Source of the DNA: Euryhalocaulis caribicus
Lineage (GTDB): Bacteria; Pseudomonadota; Alphaproteobacteria; Caulobacterales; Maricaulaceae
NCBI RefSeq assembly: GCF_000412185.1
Contig: NZ_ASJA01000008.1
Location: 1 to 64,000 of the forward strand
Length of the DNA: 64,000 nucleotides
Direction of reading: 5' to 3'
Shown piece after piece: positions 9,160-17,779 of this stretch (position 1 is its first letter; every line of letters begins with the position of its first letter). A program made the translations under genes and the position numbers. The notes under the pieces were generated by a model. The model was not told where the DNA came from. It made no database searches and saw only the letters and a program-made list of their open reading frames with translations.

Positions 9160-9236
9160 GCCGCGGTAGCTCAGTTGGTTAGAGCGCTAGATTGTGGATC
9201 TAGAGGTCCCTGGTTCGATTCCAGGCCGCGGTACCA
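9160..9236 (+). tRNA. tRNA-His (GTG)
   Basis: A complete cloverleaf: acceptor GCCGCGG/CCGCGGT, D stem GCTC/GAGC, anticodon stem CTAGA/TCTAG with loop TTGTGGA, T stem CCTGG/CCAGG, and encoded CCA at 9234-9236. The discriminator base is A73, and the first acceptor pair is G1:U72. The base before the acceptor is G, but it has no C73 to pair with. Confidence 0.97.
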
Positions 9237-9362
9237 TCTCTAAATCGCCCAGAAATGGTTCGATTTTTGCTGCCTTGGCGCTGCACAAGGCCGTCACTGG
9301 ACTGAAAACGCATTCTGGGACAGTGTTCGGCACTGCTCAAAAAAGAGCCTCGGGGGATTCTC

Positions 9363-9611
9363 GTGAAGGATGTTCTGGTTGTCGTGCCCGTTCGCAACGG
9401 CGAAGAGGACGAATTGTTTGGCGAAACCGTCAATCAGTTTGTCGAACAGAATCAGGATAACGCCGAGGACGCGCCCTTCATGATGGTGAAGAGCGAGTAT
9501 CGCTCAGGCGAGCTGTTCAAGACCGTCATTTTCGAAGATTCCCGCCCGGCCAGCCAGTTTCAGTCCCTGTGGCGCCGGCAGCGCCGCAAGCTGGCGGCCA
9601 GCGGCCACTAG
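9363..9611 (+). CDS. Conserved hypothetical protein, 82 aa
   Basis: An 82-residue soluble acidic protein starting at GTG. It has no signal, membrane segment or recognised domain. The sequence (MKDVLVVVPVRNGEEDELFG, ending in LWRRQRRKLAASGH) looks like a genuine compact protein with a basic C-terminal tail. It lies alone between tRNA-His and thiO. Confidence 0.6.
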   Translation: MKDVLVVVPVRNGEEDELFGETVNQFVEQNQDNAEDAPFMMVKSEYRSGELFKTVIFEDSRPASQFQSLWRRQRRKLAASGH

Positions 9612-9674
9612 ACCTATAAGAACGGACTTCTCGCGCCGCTTGCCGGCGCGGCGGTTCCAGCGGCGTTCTCAATT

Positions 9675-10814
9675 ATGAAACCTGTCACAGACGCGCCCCG
9701 CGTCGCCATTGCGGGCGGCGGCATTATCGGCCTGTCCTGCGCCTTTGCGCTGGCGCAGGCCGGCGCGCGCGTAAGCCTGTTTGAACGCGGGGAATTTGGC
9801 GGCGCGGCCAGCGGCGCGGCCGCCGGCATGCTGGCCCCCAACGCCGAAGCGGTGCAGGACGGCGCGGAAGCGGCGGTCGCCGCATTCTGCCGCCACAGCC
9901 TGACCCTGTGGCCGGACTTTGCCGCCCGGATTGAAAAACTGAGCGGCGAATCGCTGCCGCTGAGCTGGAGCGGATCGCTGATCGTCACCGACACGGCGGA
10001 AGAAGCGGCGGACATGGCCGAAGCCGCCAGGGCCGGCGGCGGAAAGGCCGAGGCGCTGGACCGCGAGGGGCTGCTGGCCAGGCAGGCCGGGCTGGGCGAA
10101 GAGGCCGGTCACGGCGTCTGGCTGCCGGAAGAGGGGCATGTCGATCCCCGCGCCGCGGTCTCCGCCCTTGTGGCCGCGCTGCGGGCCATGGATGTGGAGA
10201 TTGTCGAGAATGCCTCCGTGCGCGGCGTCGAAACGCGGCGCGGCGCGCTGCGGGCGTTGCGCGTGGAGCATGACGGCGCGACGCGCAGCGTGGCCTGTGA
10301 CGCCGCGGTGATCGCCAGCGGGATCGAGCCGGCGCTGGCCGGGTCGTGTCCCGCGCTGCGTCTCCTCTACCCCGTAAAGGGCCAGATGCTGGCGCTGGAC
10401 GGGGCGGGCGTGGCGCTGAGCCGCGTGGTGCGAGGGGGCGCTTATCTGATCCCGCGTGCGGACGGTGAGATCTGGGTGGGCGCCAGCTCCGAACACGGGG
10501 CGGCGGACATGAAGCTTCAGGATTCGGTGATCCGCCGCCTGCGGCGGGCGGCGGAGCGCCTGGTGCCGGCGCTGGCGGACGCCGCCGAACTGCGCCGCTG
10601 GGCGGGGCTGCGCCCCGGCACGCGGGACAGCCTGCCGCTGATCGGCGCGGACGGGCCGGAAGGGGTTTTTCTGGCCGCCGGGCATTACCGCAACGGCGTG
10701 CTGGCCGCCCCGGCCACGGCCGAAGCCATCACGGCGATGATCCTCGAAGGCGAGACCCCGGAACTGGCGGCGCCTTTCGCGCCGGCGCGGACCTCAGCGT
10801 TAACGCGGGTTTAA
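9675..10814 (+). CDS. thiO: Glycine oxidase ThiO / FAD-dependent oxidoreductase
   Basis: A 379-residue DAO-fold flavoenzyme. The N-terminal VAIAGGGIIGLSCAFALA is the FAD dinucleotide-binding motif. LPEEGHVDPRAAV and the C-terminal AGLRPGTRDSLPLIG and AGHYRNGVLAAPATAE are typical of ThiO rather than of D-amino-acid dehydrogenase. ThiO makes the iminoacetate used for the thiamine thiazole ring. No thiS, thiG or thiE lies beside it here, so the thiamine role is inferred from family alone. Confidence 0.85.
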   Translation: MKPVTDAPRVAIAGGGIIGLSCAFALAQAGARVSLFERGEFGGAASGAAAGMLAPNAEAVQDGAEAAVAAFCRHSLTLWPDFAARIEKLSGESLPLSWSGSLIVTDTAEEAADMAEAARAGGGKAEALDREGLLARQAGLGEEAGHGVWLPEEGHVDPRAAVSALVAALRAMDVEIVENASVRGVETRRGALRALRVEHDGATRSVACDAAVIASGIEPALAGSCPALRLLYPVKGQMLALDGAGVALSRVVRGGAYLIPRADGEIWVGASSEHGAADMKLQDSVIRRLRRAAERLVPALADAAELRRWAGLRPGTRDSLPLIGADGPEGVFLAAGHYRNGVLAAPATAEAITAMILEGETPELAAPFAPARTSALTRV

Positions 10815-10872
10815 TTGCATCTGCGCGAGTTTAGCGGCTCGAATGATTTGAGTCGCAGAGCGAGCCGTTCAA

Positions 10873-11694
10873 GTGACCGTAAACGCGCCCGGCGCGAGCC
10901 AGGATCTGACCCAGCTGATTTCACGCGCGGCGCAGAAGACCGGCGCGGATTTCGACTATCTGCTGAACACGGCCGCGCGCGAAAGCGGGTTCGACCCGCG
11001 CGCCAAGGCCCCGACCTCCAGCGCATCCGGCCTGTTCCAGTTCATCGATCAGACCTGGCTGGGCATGGTGAAGCAGCATGGCGCCAAGCACGGCATGGCC
11101 GCCGAGGCCGCGAAGATCGAGGTCAGCGCCAATGGCCGCTACCGCGTGACCGATCCGGCGGCGCGCGACGATATTCTGGACATGCGTTTCGACCCGGAGA
11201 AGGCCGCCGTCATGGCCGGCGAATACGCCGGGGACGCGGCCAATGCGTTGCGCAACAAGCTGGGCCGCGAACCGGATGCGGGCGAGCTATACATGGCGCA
11301 TTTCCTCGGCCCCAAGGGGGCGGGGGACCTGATACTGGCCGCCGAGTCCAATCCGGACAGCCGCGCCGACTCCCTGTTCCCGGCCGCCGCGCGCGCCAAT
11401 CGCCGGCTATTTACGGAAAATGGCCGCCCGGCGAGCGTAGCCGAGCTTCGCAACACCCTGATGCATATTGGCGGCGCCGAAGGCGCGCCGCGCGCGCCGT
11501 CCGCGCCGCCGCCGGATGCGGCGTTCCGAAGCGCTGACGTCCGGCGCGAAGCCGACTGGACCGCGCCGCCTTCGCGCAATCTGACGCGCCTTGCCTCCGT
11601 GCCGTCCGCGGGGCCGGGCCGGGTGCTCAGCCCCGGAACGATCGAGGCGCTGGCCGAGCTTGACGCCCCGCAACGCGCCAAGCGCAAGGCCTGA
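10873..11694 (+). CDS. Transglycosylase SLT domain-containing protein
   Basis: A 273-residue protein starting at GTG. The lysozyme-like region contains LLNTAARESGFDPRAKAPTS, whose ES Glu is the probable catalytic acid, then ASGLFQFIDQTWL and YMAHFLGPKGAGDL, the usual SLT/goose-lysozyme-like arrangement. The C-terminal 80 residues are Pro/Ala-rich and probably disordered. No signal peptide is obvious, so export would need another route. It precedes a DUF2336 gene by 20 bases, probably in one operon. Confidence 0.8.
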   Translation: MTVNAPGASQDLTQLISRAAQKTGADFDYLLNTAARESGFDPRAKAPTSSASGLFQFIDQTWLGMVKQHGAKHGMAAEAAKIEVSANGRYRVTDPAARDDILDMRFDPEKAAVMAGEYAGDAANALRNKLGREPDAGELYMAHFLGPKGAGDLILAAESNPDSRADSLFPAAARANRRLFTENGRPASVAELRNTLMHIGGAEGAPRAPSAPPPDAAFRSADVRREADWTAPPSRNLTRLASVPSAGPGRVLSPGTIEALAELDAPQRAKRKA

Positions 11695-11714
11695 CCGAAG
11701 GAGCCGCCCGGACC

Positions 11715-12869
11715 ATGACCGTCGAAGCGATGCGCGCGCAGTTGCAGGAAGATGACATTCGCCGGCTGATCAAGGCGCCCACCGAAGAGGAGCGGGCGCT
11801 TTCGGCTTACAAGATCTGCCGCCGCATTGCCGCTGACGGCCTGTCCGGGGACGAACGCCAGGCCGCCAACCAGATTCTCCAGCTGATGGCGCAGGACGCC
11901 GCCGAGCTGGTGCGCCGGGCGCTGGCGGTGACGCTGAAATCCTCGCCGCACCTGCCGCGCGAAATCGCGCTGAAGCTGGCGAAGGATATCGACACGATCG
12001 CCGTGCCGATCCTGGCCTTTTCCCCGTCTTTCACGGACGAGGACTTGCTGCGCGTCCTCGACGCGACCAGCGAGATCAAACATATCGCCATCGCCCAGCG
12101 GGACGAGGTCTCCGCCGCGGTCAGCGCCAAGATCGTGCAGACCTGCAGCGAGCGGCCGGTGGCGACGCTGGCGCGCAATGACGGGGCGAATATCGCCTCA
12201 GACAGCTTCCGCCTGATGCTCAAGCGCTTCTCCGGGTCCGAAAAAGTCGCCGACGCGCTGATCGACCGCAGCGCGCTGCCAATCGAGGTGACCGAGAAGA
12301 TGGTCTCCATGATCAGCGACGAGGCGCTGCGCCGCCTGTCGCAACGCCATGCGCTGCCGCCGCAGCTGGCGGTGGAACTGGCCGAGGGCGCGCGGGAGCG
12401 CGCGACCATCGACCTGATCGATCAGGCCGACTGTACGCAGGACATGCAGCGTTTCGTGCAGCAACTAAATCTGAATGGCCGCCTGACGCCTTCCTTGATC
12501 GTGCGCGCGGCGGCCTGCGGATCCATATCGTTCGTTGAATGGGCGCTGGCCGAGCTGGCCGGGGTGCCGCACCCCAAGGCGTGGCTGCTGGTGCATGACG
12601 CCGGGGCTCTGGGCCTCAGGGCCCTGTTCGAGCGCACCGGCATTCCGGGGCGGCACCTGACCGTGCTCCGCCTTGCCATAGACCTGTATCATGAGACGGA
12701 CATGGCGGCGGCCAGGGACCGGAAGGCTTTCCGACAGACCATGATCCAGCGCGTGCTGACGCGCCATCAGGGCTTTGCCGAAGACGATCTGGAATATCTC
12801 ATGGGGCGTCTGGATGCGCCGCTTCACGACGAAGACGCCGGTCAGGCGGAAGCGGCCGCGGCGGCCTGA
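11715..12869 (+). CDS. DUF2336 domain-containing protein (copy 1)
   Basis: A 384-residue all-helical protein of the alphaproteobacterial DUF2336 family. Helical repeats show as LKSSPHLPREIALKLAKD, VPILAFSPSFTDEDLL and the ALPIEVTEKMVSMISDEAL block. Its stop codon abuts the convergent EAL gene within an 18-bp palindrome. A second paralog starts at 16349 on the other strand; the two bracket an EAL, an Hpt and an NAD kinase gene. The biochemical role of DUF2336 is unknown to me. Confidence 0.85.
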   Translation: MTVEAMRAQLQEDDIRRLIKAPTEEERALSAYKICRRIAADGLSGDERQAANQILQLMAQDAAELVRRALAVTLKSSPHLPREIALKLAKDIDTIAVPILAFSPSFTDEDLLRVLDATSEIKHIAIAQRDEVSAAVSAKIVQTCSERPVATLARNDGANIASDSFRLMLKRFSGSEKVADALIDRSALPIEVTEKMVSMISDEALRRLSQRHALPPQLAVELAEGARERATIDLIDQADCTQDMQRFVQQLNLNGRLTPSLIVRAAACGSISFVEWALAELAGVPHPKAWLLVHDAGALGLRALFERTGIPGRHLTVLRLAIDLYHETDMAAARDRKAFRQTMIQRVLTRHQGFAEDDLEYLMGRLDAPLHDEDAGQAEAAAAA

Positions 12870-12878
12870 TCAGGCCGC
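12861..12878. terminator. 18-bp palindrome over two abutting convergent stop codons
   Basis: GCGGCCTGATCAGGCCGC is a perfect palindrome. It contains the TGA of the DUF2336 gene and, immediately next to it, the TGA of the EAL gene on the other strand. It could form a hairpin at both mRNA ends, though no T-run follows. Confidence 0.5.
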
Positions 12879-13787
12879 TTCGATTTCCGCTTCGCCGGCT
12901 TCGTTATCCGCCTGGTCCATGCGGGTGCGGCGGGCTTCCCGGATCAGATTTTCATATTGCAGGGATTCTTCCGAAACCGGCGCGGCCTTGCGTTTCGGCG
13001 CGGCGTCGGGTTTCGGGGCGCGCGCCAGAATATCGCGCAGCGGCGCCGCCGGGGCGAGGGCGTGACCCTGAGCCTGTTCAAAGCCCATTTCGCCCAGCGC
13101 CTTCAGCACCATCTCATTTTCCGCGCCCACCGCGACGGCGGGCAGCCCGCCGCTTTGCGCGGCGCGCAGGCGCGCCCCCACAAGGCCGCCGCCCGTGCGC
13201 AGCTGGACCGCGCCCATGCGCAGCAGCGTCGGCCCGGAAAGCTTGAATTCGGTGAACGGGCCGCCGGCGATCAGGCCGTCGGGCATGACGGCCGCGCCGC
13301 GGGCTTCCACGGCGAGTCCGAAATTGGCGCGGCGGAGGTTTTCCGCGCCGCGCAAGGCGACCTTGCCGCCCTTGTGAAAATCGTTTTCCGGGACCTCGAA
13401 CGTCACCTTGTCGGGAACCATGCCCACCGCGTCCAGCTCGGCCTCGGCCAGCAGGGCGAAGCTGGGCTCTGACAGGTCGCTGGCCGCGATATTGAGGTTC
13501 AGCCGCCAGTAATGCCCTTCGCTGTTCCAGCGCGCCTGGGCCTTGCCGCCCAGCGCCACGACGCAACGCGTGAATTCGGGCATCAGGCCGTGATGACGCA
13601 CCGCGCCCAGAAACAGCCCCGGCGGCAGCAGGCCCAGAACCGGATGACGCCAGCGCGCCATGCCCTCACAGGCCGCGATCGTGCGGCTCTGCAGGTCGTA
13701 TTGCGGTTGAAACCAGAGCTCGAACTGCCGGTCTTCGAGCGCGTGCTCGATATCCGAAGCGGTGAATGCCTGATCCTGCTCTGACAT
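12870..13787 (-). CDS. Degenerate EAL domain protein
   Basis: The start at 13787 (MSEQDQAFTASDIEHAL) is preferred; an upstream ATG at 13835 is less likely. The fold is recognisable from FELWFQPQYDLQSRTIAACEG and ARWRHPVLGLLPPGLFL. The signature EAL is replaced by EGM, and the metal-binding DDFG-type motif is missing (NFGLAVEARG instead). It is therefore probably not a cyclic di-GMP phosphodiesterase but a binding or scaffold protein. It neighbours an Hpt protein and two DUF2336 proteins. Confidence 0.82.
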   Translation of the reverse strand: MSEQDQAFTASDIEHALEDRQFELWFQPQYDLQSRTIAACEGMARWRHPVLGLLPPGLFLGAVRHHGLMPEFTRCVVALGGKAQARWNSEGHYWRLNLNIAASDLSEPSFALLAEAELDAVGMVPDKVTFEVPENDFHKGGKVALRGAENLRRANFGLAVEARGAAVMPDGLIAGGPFTEFKLSGPTLLRMGAVQLRTGGGLVGARLRAAQSGGLPAVAVGAENEMVLKALGEMGFEQAQGHALAPAAPLRDILARAPKPDAAPKRKAAPVSEESLQYENLIREARRTRMDQADNEAGEAEIEAA

Positions 13788-13890
13788 GGTCTTGCGCCGT
13801 CCTTGCTGAGGGTTCTCGTCCCTGACGAAAACCATAATCGGGCGGCGTTAATTCGGCGCTCAGCCGATTGCTAAAATTGCGCGGGGTTTG

Positions 13891-14382
13891 TTAGGCCGCG
13901 TCGGAAGGGAAAATCGCCTCGACGCGGGATTCCAGCTCCGCGACCAGCGCCGCGCCAACCGGATGGTCCACGTCCTTCACGCCGTCGCGCACGGCGGCCT
14001 TGATGGCGTCCACATGCGCCTCGACCAGAGGCAGGGGCACGATATTGCGCAGTTCGCGCGTTTCGATCAGGCGCGAGAGTGAGGCCCCCATGCGCGTCAC
14101 GATCGGGAAATCATAGGTCGTGCCCAGGCCCTTCAGATCGTGCGCGCGGGCGTATAGCGCCTCGCCGGCCTCCCCCGTCAGGCCTTCGGCGCGGGCGGCC
14201 TGCCGGCACGCCTCCAGAGACGTAATCTCCTGCTGCAGCCATTCGGAAAACTGGCCGCTCATGGAATTCAGGGCCGCTTCAGCCCGCTCGATGGCTTTGC
14301 TGTCGAATCCCACGCGTCCTCCTACTTTCACACGCAACATGTTCGGCGGCGTGATGACTTCCAAAGGCTTCTGCTTGCCCAT
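13891..14382 (-). CDS. Hpt domain-containing protein
   Basis: The ATG at 14382 is preceded by GGGGAG. The 163-residue product has an N-terminal extension, then a histidine phosphotransfer domain with ARAHDLKGLGTTYDF, whose His in H-x-LKG is the predicted phosphorylation site, and MGASLSRLIETRE. It could relay phosphate between a hybrid kinase and a regulator, but no kinase or receiver lies within this cluster. Confidence 0.85.
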   Translation of the reverse strand: MGKQKPLEVITPPNMLRVKVGGRVGFDSKAIERAEAALNSMSGQFSEWLQQEITSLEACRQAARAEGLTGEAGEALYARAHDLKGLGTTYDFPIVTRMGASLSRLIETRELRNIVPLPLVEAHVDAIKAAVRDGVKDVDHPVGAALVAELESRVEAIFPSDAA

Positions 14383-14453
14383 GCTGTTCCGCTCCCCGGA
14401 ATGACAGGGGCGAAGCATAGAGATGGCGGTTTAACACCGCGTGAAGGCGGGGA

Positions 14454-15230
14454 TCAGTTGAGGAATTGCTCGCTGAGTATGCGCTCGGCCAGCGTATAGC
14501 CGGGGTCGAACAGCATGGTCAGGTTCAGTTCCGGCGCCTCGCGCACCTCCACCGACTCGACGTCGCGGAATTCCTTGTTGTCGGCCACGGCCGAGACGGG
14601 GCGGTGGCTGGCCTCCATCACCTCGAACCGTACCGAGGCCCCGTGGGGCAGCAGCGCGCCGCGCCAGCGACGGGGGCGGAAGGCGCTGATCGGGGTGAGA
14701 GCCAGCACATTGGAGTCGATGGGGATAATCGGACCGTGGGCGGACAGATTATAGGCGGTGGAGCCGGCGGGCGTGGCCACCATCACGCCGTCCGCCACCA
14801 GTTCGGGAAGACGCTCCCGGTCGTCGATTGAAATGCGGATTTTCGCGGTCTGCCGCGTCTCCCGGAACATTGAGACTTCATTGATCGCCAGCGCCTCGAA
14901 CTTCTCTCCATTGACGCGCTTGCCGGACATGGAGAGGGGATGGATGCAGGCCGGCTCGGCGGCCTCCAGACGCTCGATCAGGCCGTCTTCGCGATATTCG
15001 TTCATCAGGAAGCCGACTGAGCCGAAATTCATGCCGAAGACAGGCCGGTCCTCGCCCATATGGGCGTGCAGCATTTCCAGCATGAAACCGTCGCCGCCCA
15101 TCGCCACGATCACGTCGGCGTCCGACGCCTTGCAGCCGTCATAGCGTTCGCGCAGACGCTCGCACGCCTCCTGGGCGCCGGGCTTCTCGCCGGCTTCAAA
15201 AGCGATCTTTTTGTATTTTCGTTCGCTCAA
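14454..15230 (-). CDS. nadK: NAD kinase
   Basis: An inorganic polyphosphate/ATP-NAD kinase of about 258 residues that makes NADP+. Key motifs are [16 protein letters not shown] (GGDG), [14 protein letters not shown], the NE of [10 protein letters not shown], and [20 protein letters not shown] chose the TTG at 15230 because AGGAG lies six bases upstream and the protein then begins just before KKIAFEAG, where family members start. A GTG at 15260 directly after the upstream stop would add ten residues. Confidence 0.93.
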   Translation of the reverse strand: MSERKYKKIAFEAGEKPGAQEACERLRERYDGCKASDADVIVAMGGDGFMLEMLHAHMGEDRPVFGMNFGSVGFLMNEYREDGLIERLEAAEPACIHPLSMSGKRVNGEKFEALAINEVSMFRETRQTAKIRISIDDRERLPELVADGVMVATPAGSTAYNLSAHGPIIPIDSNVLALTPISAFRPRRWRGALLPHGASVRFEVMEASHRPVSAVADNKEFRDVESVEVREAPELNLTMLFDPGYTLAERILSEQFLN

Positions 15231-15260
15231 CGCTGTCTCCTGCTCGAAAAGGAGAGCCAC

Positions 15261-16349
15261 TCAAGCGTTCGCGCCCATCTGGCGCAAGGCCGCGGATGCG
15301 GCTTCCGGCGAAAGGTCGCGGAAAACCTCGGCGCATTCATTCAGGACGCCGCCTTCCAGAGCATCGCTCAGGCGGCGGCGTTCAAGGAAGCTGGCGTGGA
15401 TGGACGGAAAGACGGAGCGGTCGATTCCCGCGGCCCGGCAGGCCAGCGCAAGGCCCTTCGCTTGCCGGCGCTCTATGGCGGATTGCACCACGACCGATGA
15501 CGCGCCGGCCAGCCGCGCGATGGCGTGTTCGAACAGGTCCAGCTTGCCTTGCCGCAGGCTCTTGATGGCAAAGCCGGGCGTCAGCCGGCCCGAGGCTTCC
15601 AGTTTTTCGACCAGGCGCGCGGCGATGGGCCGCAAGGCGTCGGTTTCCTGCGCCTCTTCATAGGCGGCGCAGGAGGCCGCTTCCTCTATGGCGTCGTCCA
15701 GCGCGTCAGGCGCGTCCGAGAAACGATCCCGCAATTCCGATTTCAGGGAGTCGCCGACAGCCTGATAGGCAATCCCGGCGATGGGCAGGGGCAGATCCTT
15801 GCGCCAGACCAGCGGCGTCCAGAGCGGCCGGTGCCGCTGCGCCGCGCTGACGCACCGGCGCAGCACGCTTTCCGTGATCTCCGCCGTCTCGTTTTCCAGC
15901 AGGACGGGCAGAACGCGGATTTCAGCGTGCTCGGCGATGGCTTCGCACACCGGCCCGGTGATGCCGGGACGGCGGGCGATGCAGCGCTGATGCGCCTCGC
16001 CCAGCTTCTGCACGATGTCGATCAGGTCTTCTTCGGTCAGGACGGGGCTGCCGGTCAGCACCGGCTCCGCCGCCTCGATATCGTCATAGGCCAGGAACAC
16101 GATCAGGTCGTGCGGGGCCCAGGGCACTTCGGCCAGACGCTCGGCCAGCTGCGCACGGATACGCAACTCTGCGCGGCGTGTAAGCGTTATAAGAACATCA
16201 GCCGCAGTTTCACCGGTTTCGCCTTGACCAAACGGACGCAACGCGCACAGTTCCGCCAGCCCCAGAAGCAGGCGGTCATGGCAACCGGCCTCTCTGGATT
16301 CAGCGAGCTTAAGGAGCTCCCTAGTGTCGACGGGCAGGCGCTCGGACAT
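15261..16349 (-). CDS. DUF2336 domain-containing protein (copy 2)
   Basis: A 362-residue paralog of the protein at 11715-12869, with the same helical architecture: RIRAQLAERLAEVPWAPHDL, LTGSPVLTEEDLIDIVQKLG and EAIAEHAEIRVLPVLLENET. It starts at ATG 16349 with AAGG upstream. It is immediately upstream of nadK on the same strand and probably cotranscribed with it. Confidence 0.82.
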   Translation of the reverse strand: MSERLPVDTRELLKLAESREAGCHDRLLLGLAELCALRPFGQGETGETAADVLITLTRRAELRIRAQLAERLAEVPWAPHDLIVFLAYDDIEAAEPVLTGSPVLTEEDLIDIVQKLGEAHQRCIARRPGITGPVCEAIAEHAEIRVLPVLLENETAEITESVLRRCVSAAQRHRPLWTPLVWRKDLPLPIAGIAYQAVGDSLKSELRDRFSDAPDALDDAIEEAASCAAYEEAQETDALRPIAARLVEKLEASGRLTPGFAIKSLRQGKLDLFEHAIARLAGASSVVVQSAIERRQAKGLALACRAAGIDRSVFPSIHASFLERRRLSDALEGGVLNECAEVFRDLSPEAASAALRQMGANA

Positions 16350-16447
16350 CAAATACCTTCACAGCGAACTGATTCGCGAGGTCAGGCTGCGCCCGATATG
16401 GTTGCCCGACCGTAAAGACTGCGAAAGCCATAGCAGGAAATGATTCC

Positions 16448-17719
16448 ATGAGCTTAGCGGAACAATACGATCCCGACTCGGAGCGTGCGCGCATAACGGG
16501 CGAATTGGGCCGGACCCGCGCCGCAACGCTGGCGATTGCGCAACCGCTGTCGCCCGAGGACCAGCTGGTGCAATCCATGACGGACGCCAGCCCGACCAAG
16601 TGGCATCTGGCGCATACGACCTGGTTCTGGGAGACGTTCCTGCTGGGACCCCACGCCGCCGGATATACGGTCTTCGACGGCGATTTCGATTTCCTGTTCA
16701 ATTCCTATTACGAACAGGTCGGCGAGCGTCTGGCGCGCGACAAGCGCGGCATGATCAGCCGTCCGGCGCTGGACCGGGTGCGCGACTATCGCCGCCACGT
16801 CGATGACGCGCTGGACCGTTACCTGTCCCGCGCGTCCGGCGCCGATTTCGCCAAGGTGGCCGGGATTATCGAGCTGGGCATGGCGCATGAACAGCAGCAT
16901 CAGGAATTGATGCTGATGGATATAAAGCACGTCCTCTCCCGCAATCCGCTGGCCCCGGCGGCCTATCCGAAGAAGCTCGCCGCGGCGGGCGAGGCGGGGC
17001 CGATGGGCTGGATCGGACATGAGGGCGGCCTGATCGAATCCGGCGCCGGCGCCAGCGGGTTTTCCTTCGACAATGAACAGCCCCGCCACAAGGAATGGCT
17101 GGAGCCGTTCGAAATGGCCGACCGTCCGGTCACCAACGCCGACTTCGCCGAATTCATCGCCGATGGCGGCTACGACACCGCAACTCTCTGGCTGGCCGAT
17201 GGCTGGGCCTGGGTGAACGAGACCGGGGCAAAGGCGCCCATGTACTGGCGGGAAGACGGCGTCTTTACCCTGCACGGGCTGGAGACGCAGGACCCGGACG
17301 CGCCGGTCTGCCACCTGACCTATTTCGAGGCCGAAGCCTATGCCGAATGGGCGGGCGCCAACCTGCCGACCGAGGCGCAGTGGGAAGCCGCGGCCGAAGG
17401 CTTCGATCCCGCGAACGGCGATTACATGACGCCGGGCCAGTCCGCCCATCCCCGCCCGGTGGAAGCGGGGCAGGGCCTGCGCGCGCTATCCGGCGGGGTG
17501 TGGGAATGGACCCGCAGCGCCTATTCCGCCTATCCCGGCTTCGAACCGTTCGAGGGCGCGGCAGGCGAGTACAACGGCAAGTTCATGTGCGGGCAGTACG
17601 TGATGCGCGGCGGCTGCTGCGCCACGCCGGCCGGCCATGCGCGGCGCACCTATCGTAACTTCTTCTATCCCCACATGTCGTGGCAGTTCGGGGGGCTTCG
17701 TCTGGCGCGTTACGTTTGA
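16448..17719 (+). CDS. egtB: Ergothioneine biosynthesis protein EgtB (sulfoxide synthase)
   Basis: A 423-residue protein with an N-terminal DinB-like helical domain and a C-terminal formylglycine-generating-enzyme-like domain. Iron-ligand regions are KWHLAHTTWFWE and MAHEQQHQELMLMDIKH (H-x3-H-x-E pattern). The C-terminal domain contains NLPTEAQWEAAAEG, SGGVWEWTRSAY and RRTYRNFFYPHMSWQFGGLR. EgtB joins hercynine to a thiol with oxygen. No egtD methyltransferase is adjacent. Confidence 0.92.
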   Translation: MSLAEQYDPDSERARITGELGRTRAATLAIAQPLSPEDQLVQSMTDASPTKWHLAHTTWFWETFLLGPHAAGYTVFDGDFDFLFNSYYEQVGERLARDKRGMISRPALDRVRDYRRHVDDALDRYLSRASGADFAKVAGIIELGMAHEQQHQELMLMDIKHVLSRNPLAPAAYPKKLAAAGEAGPMGWIGHEGGLIESGAGASGFSFDNEQPRHKEWLEPFEMADRPVTNADFAEFIADGGYDTATLWLADGWAWVNETGAKAPMYWREDGVFTLHGLETQDPDAPVCHLTYFEAEAYAEWAGANLPTEAQWEAAAEGFDPANGDYMTPGQSAHPRPVEAGQGLRALSGGVWEWTRSAYSAYPGFEPFEGAAGEYNGKFMCGQYVMRGGCCATPAGHARRTYRNFFYPHMSWQFGGLRLARYV

Positions 17720-17779
17720 CGGCCCGCGTCCCGGCGCGCATTCTTGGCGCAAGTCCTAGAAGGGATAGGGAGATGAGAG

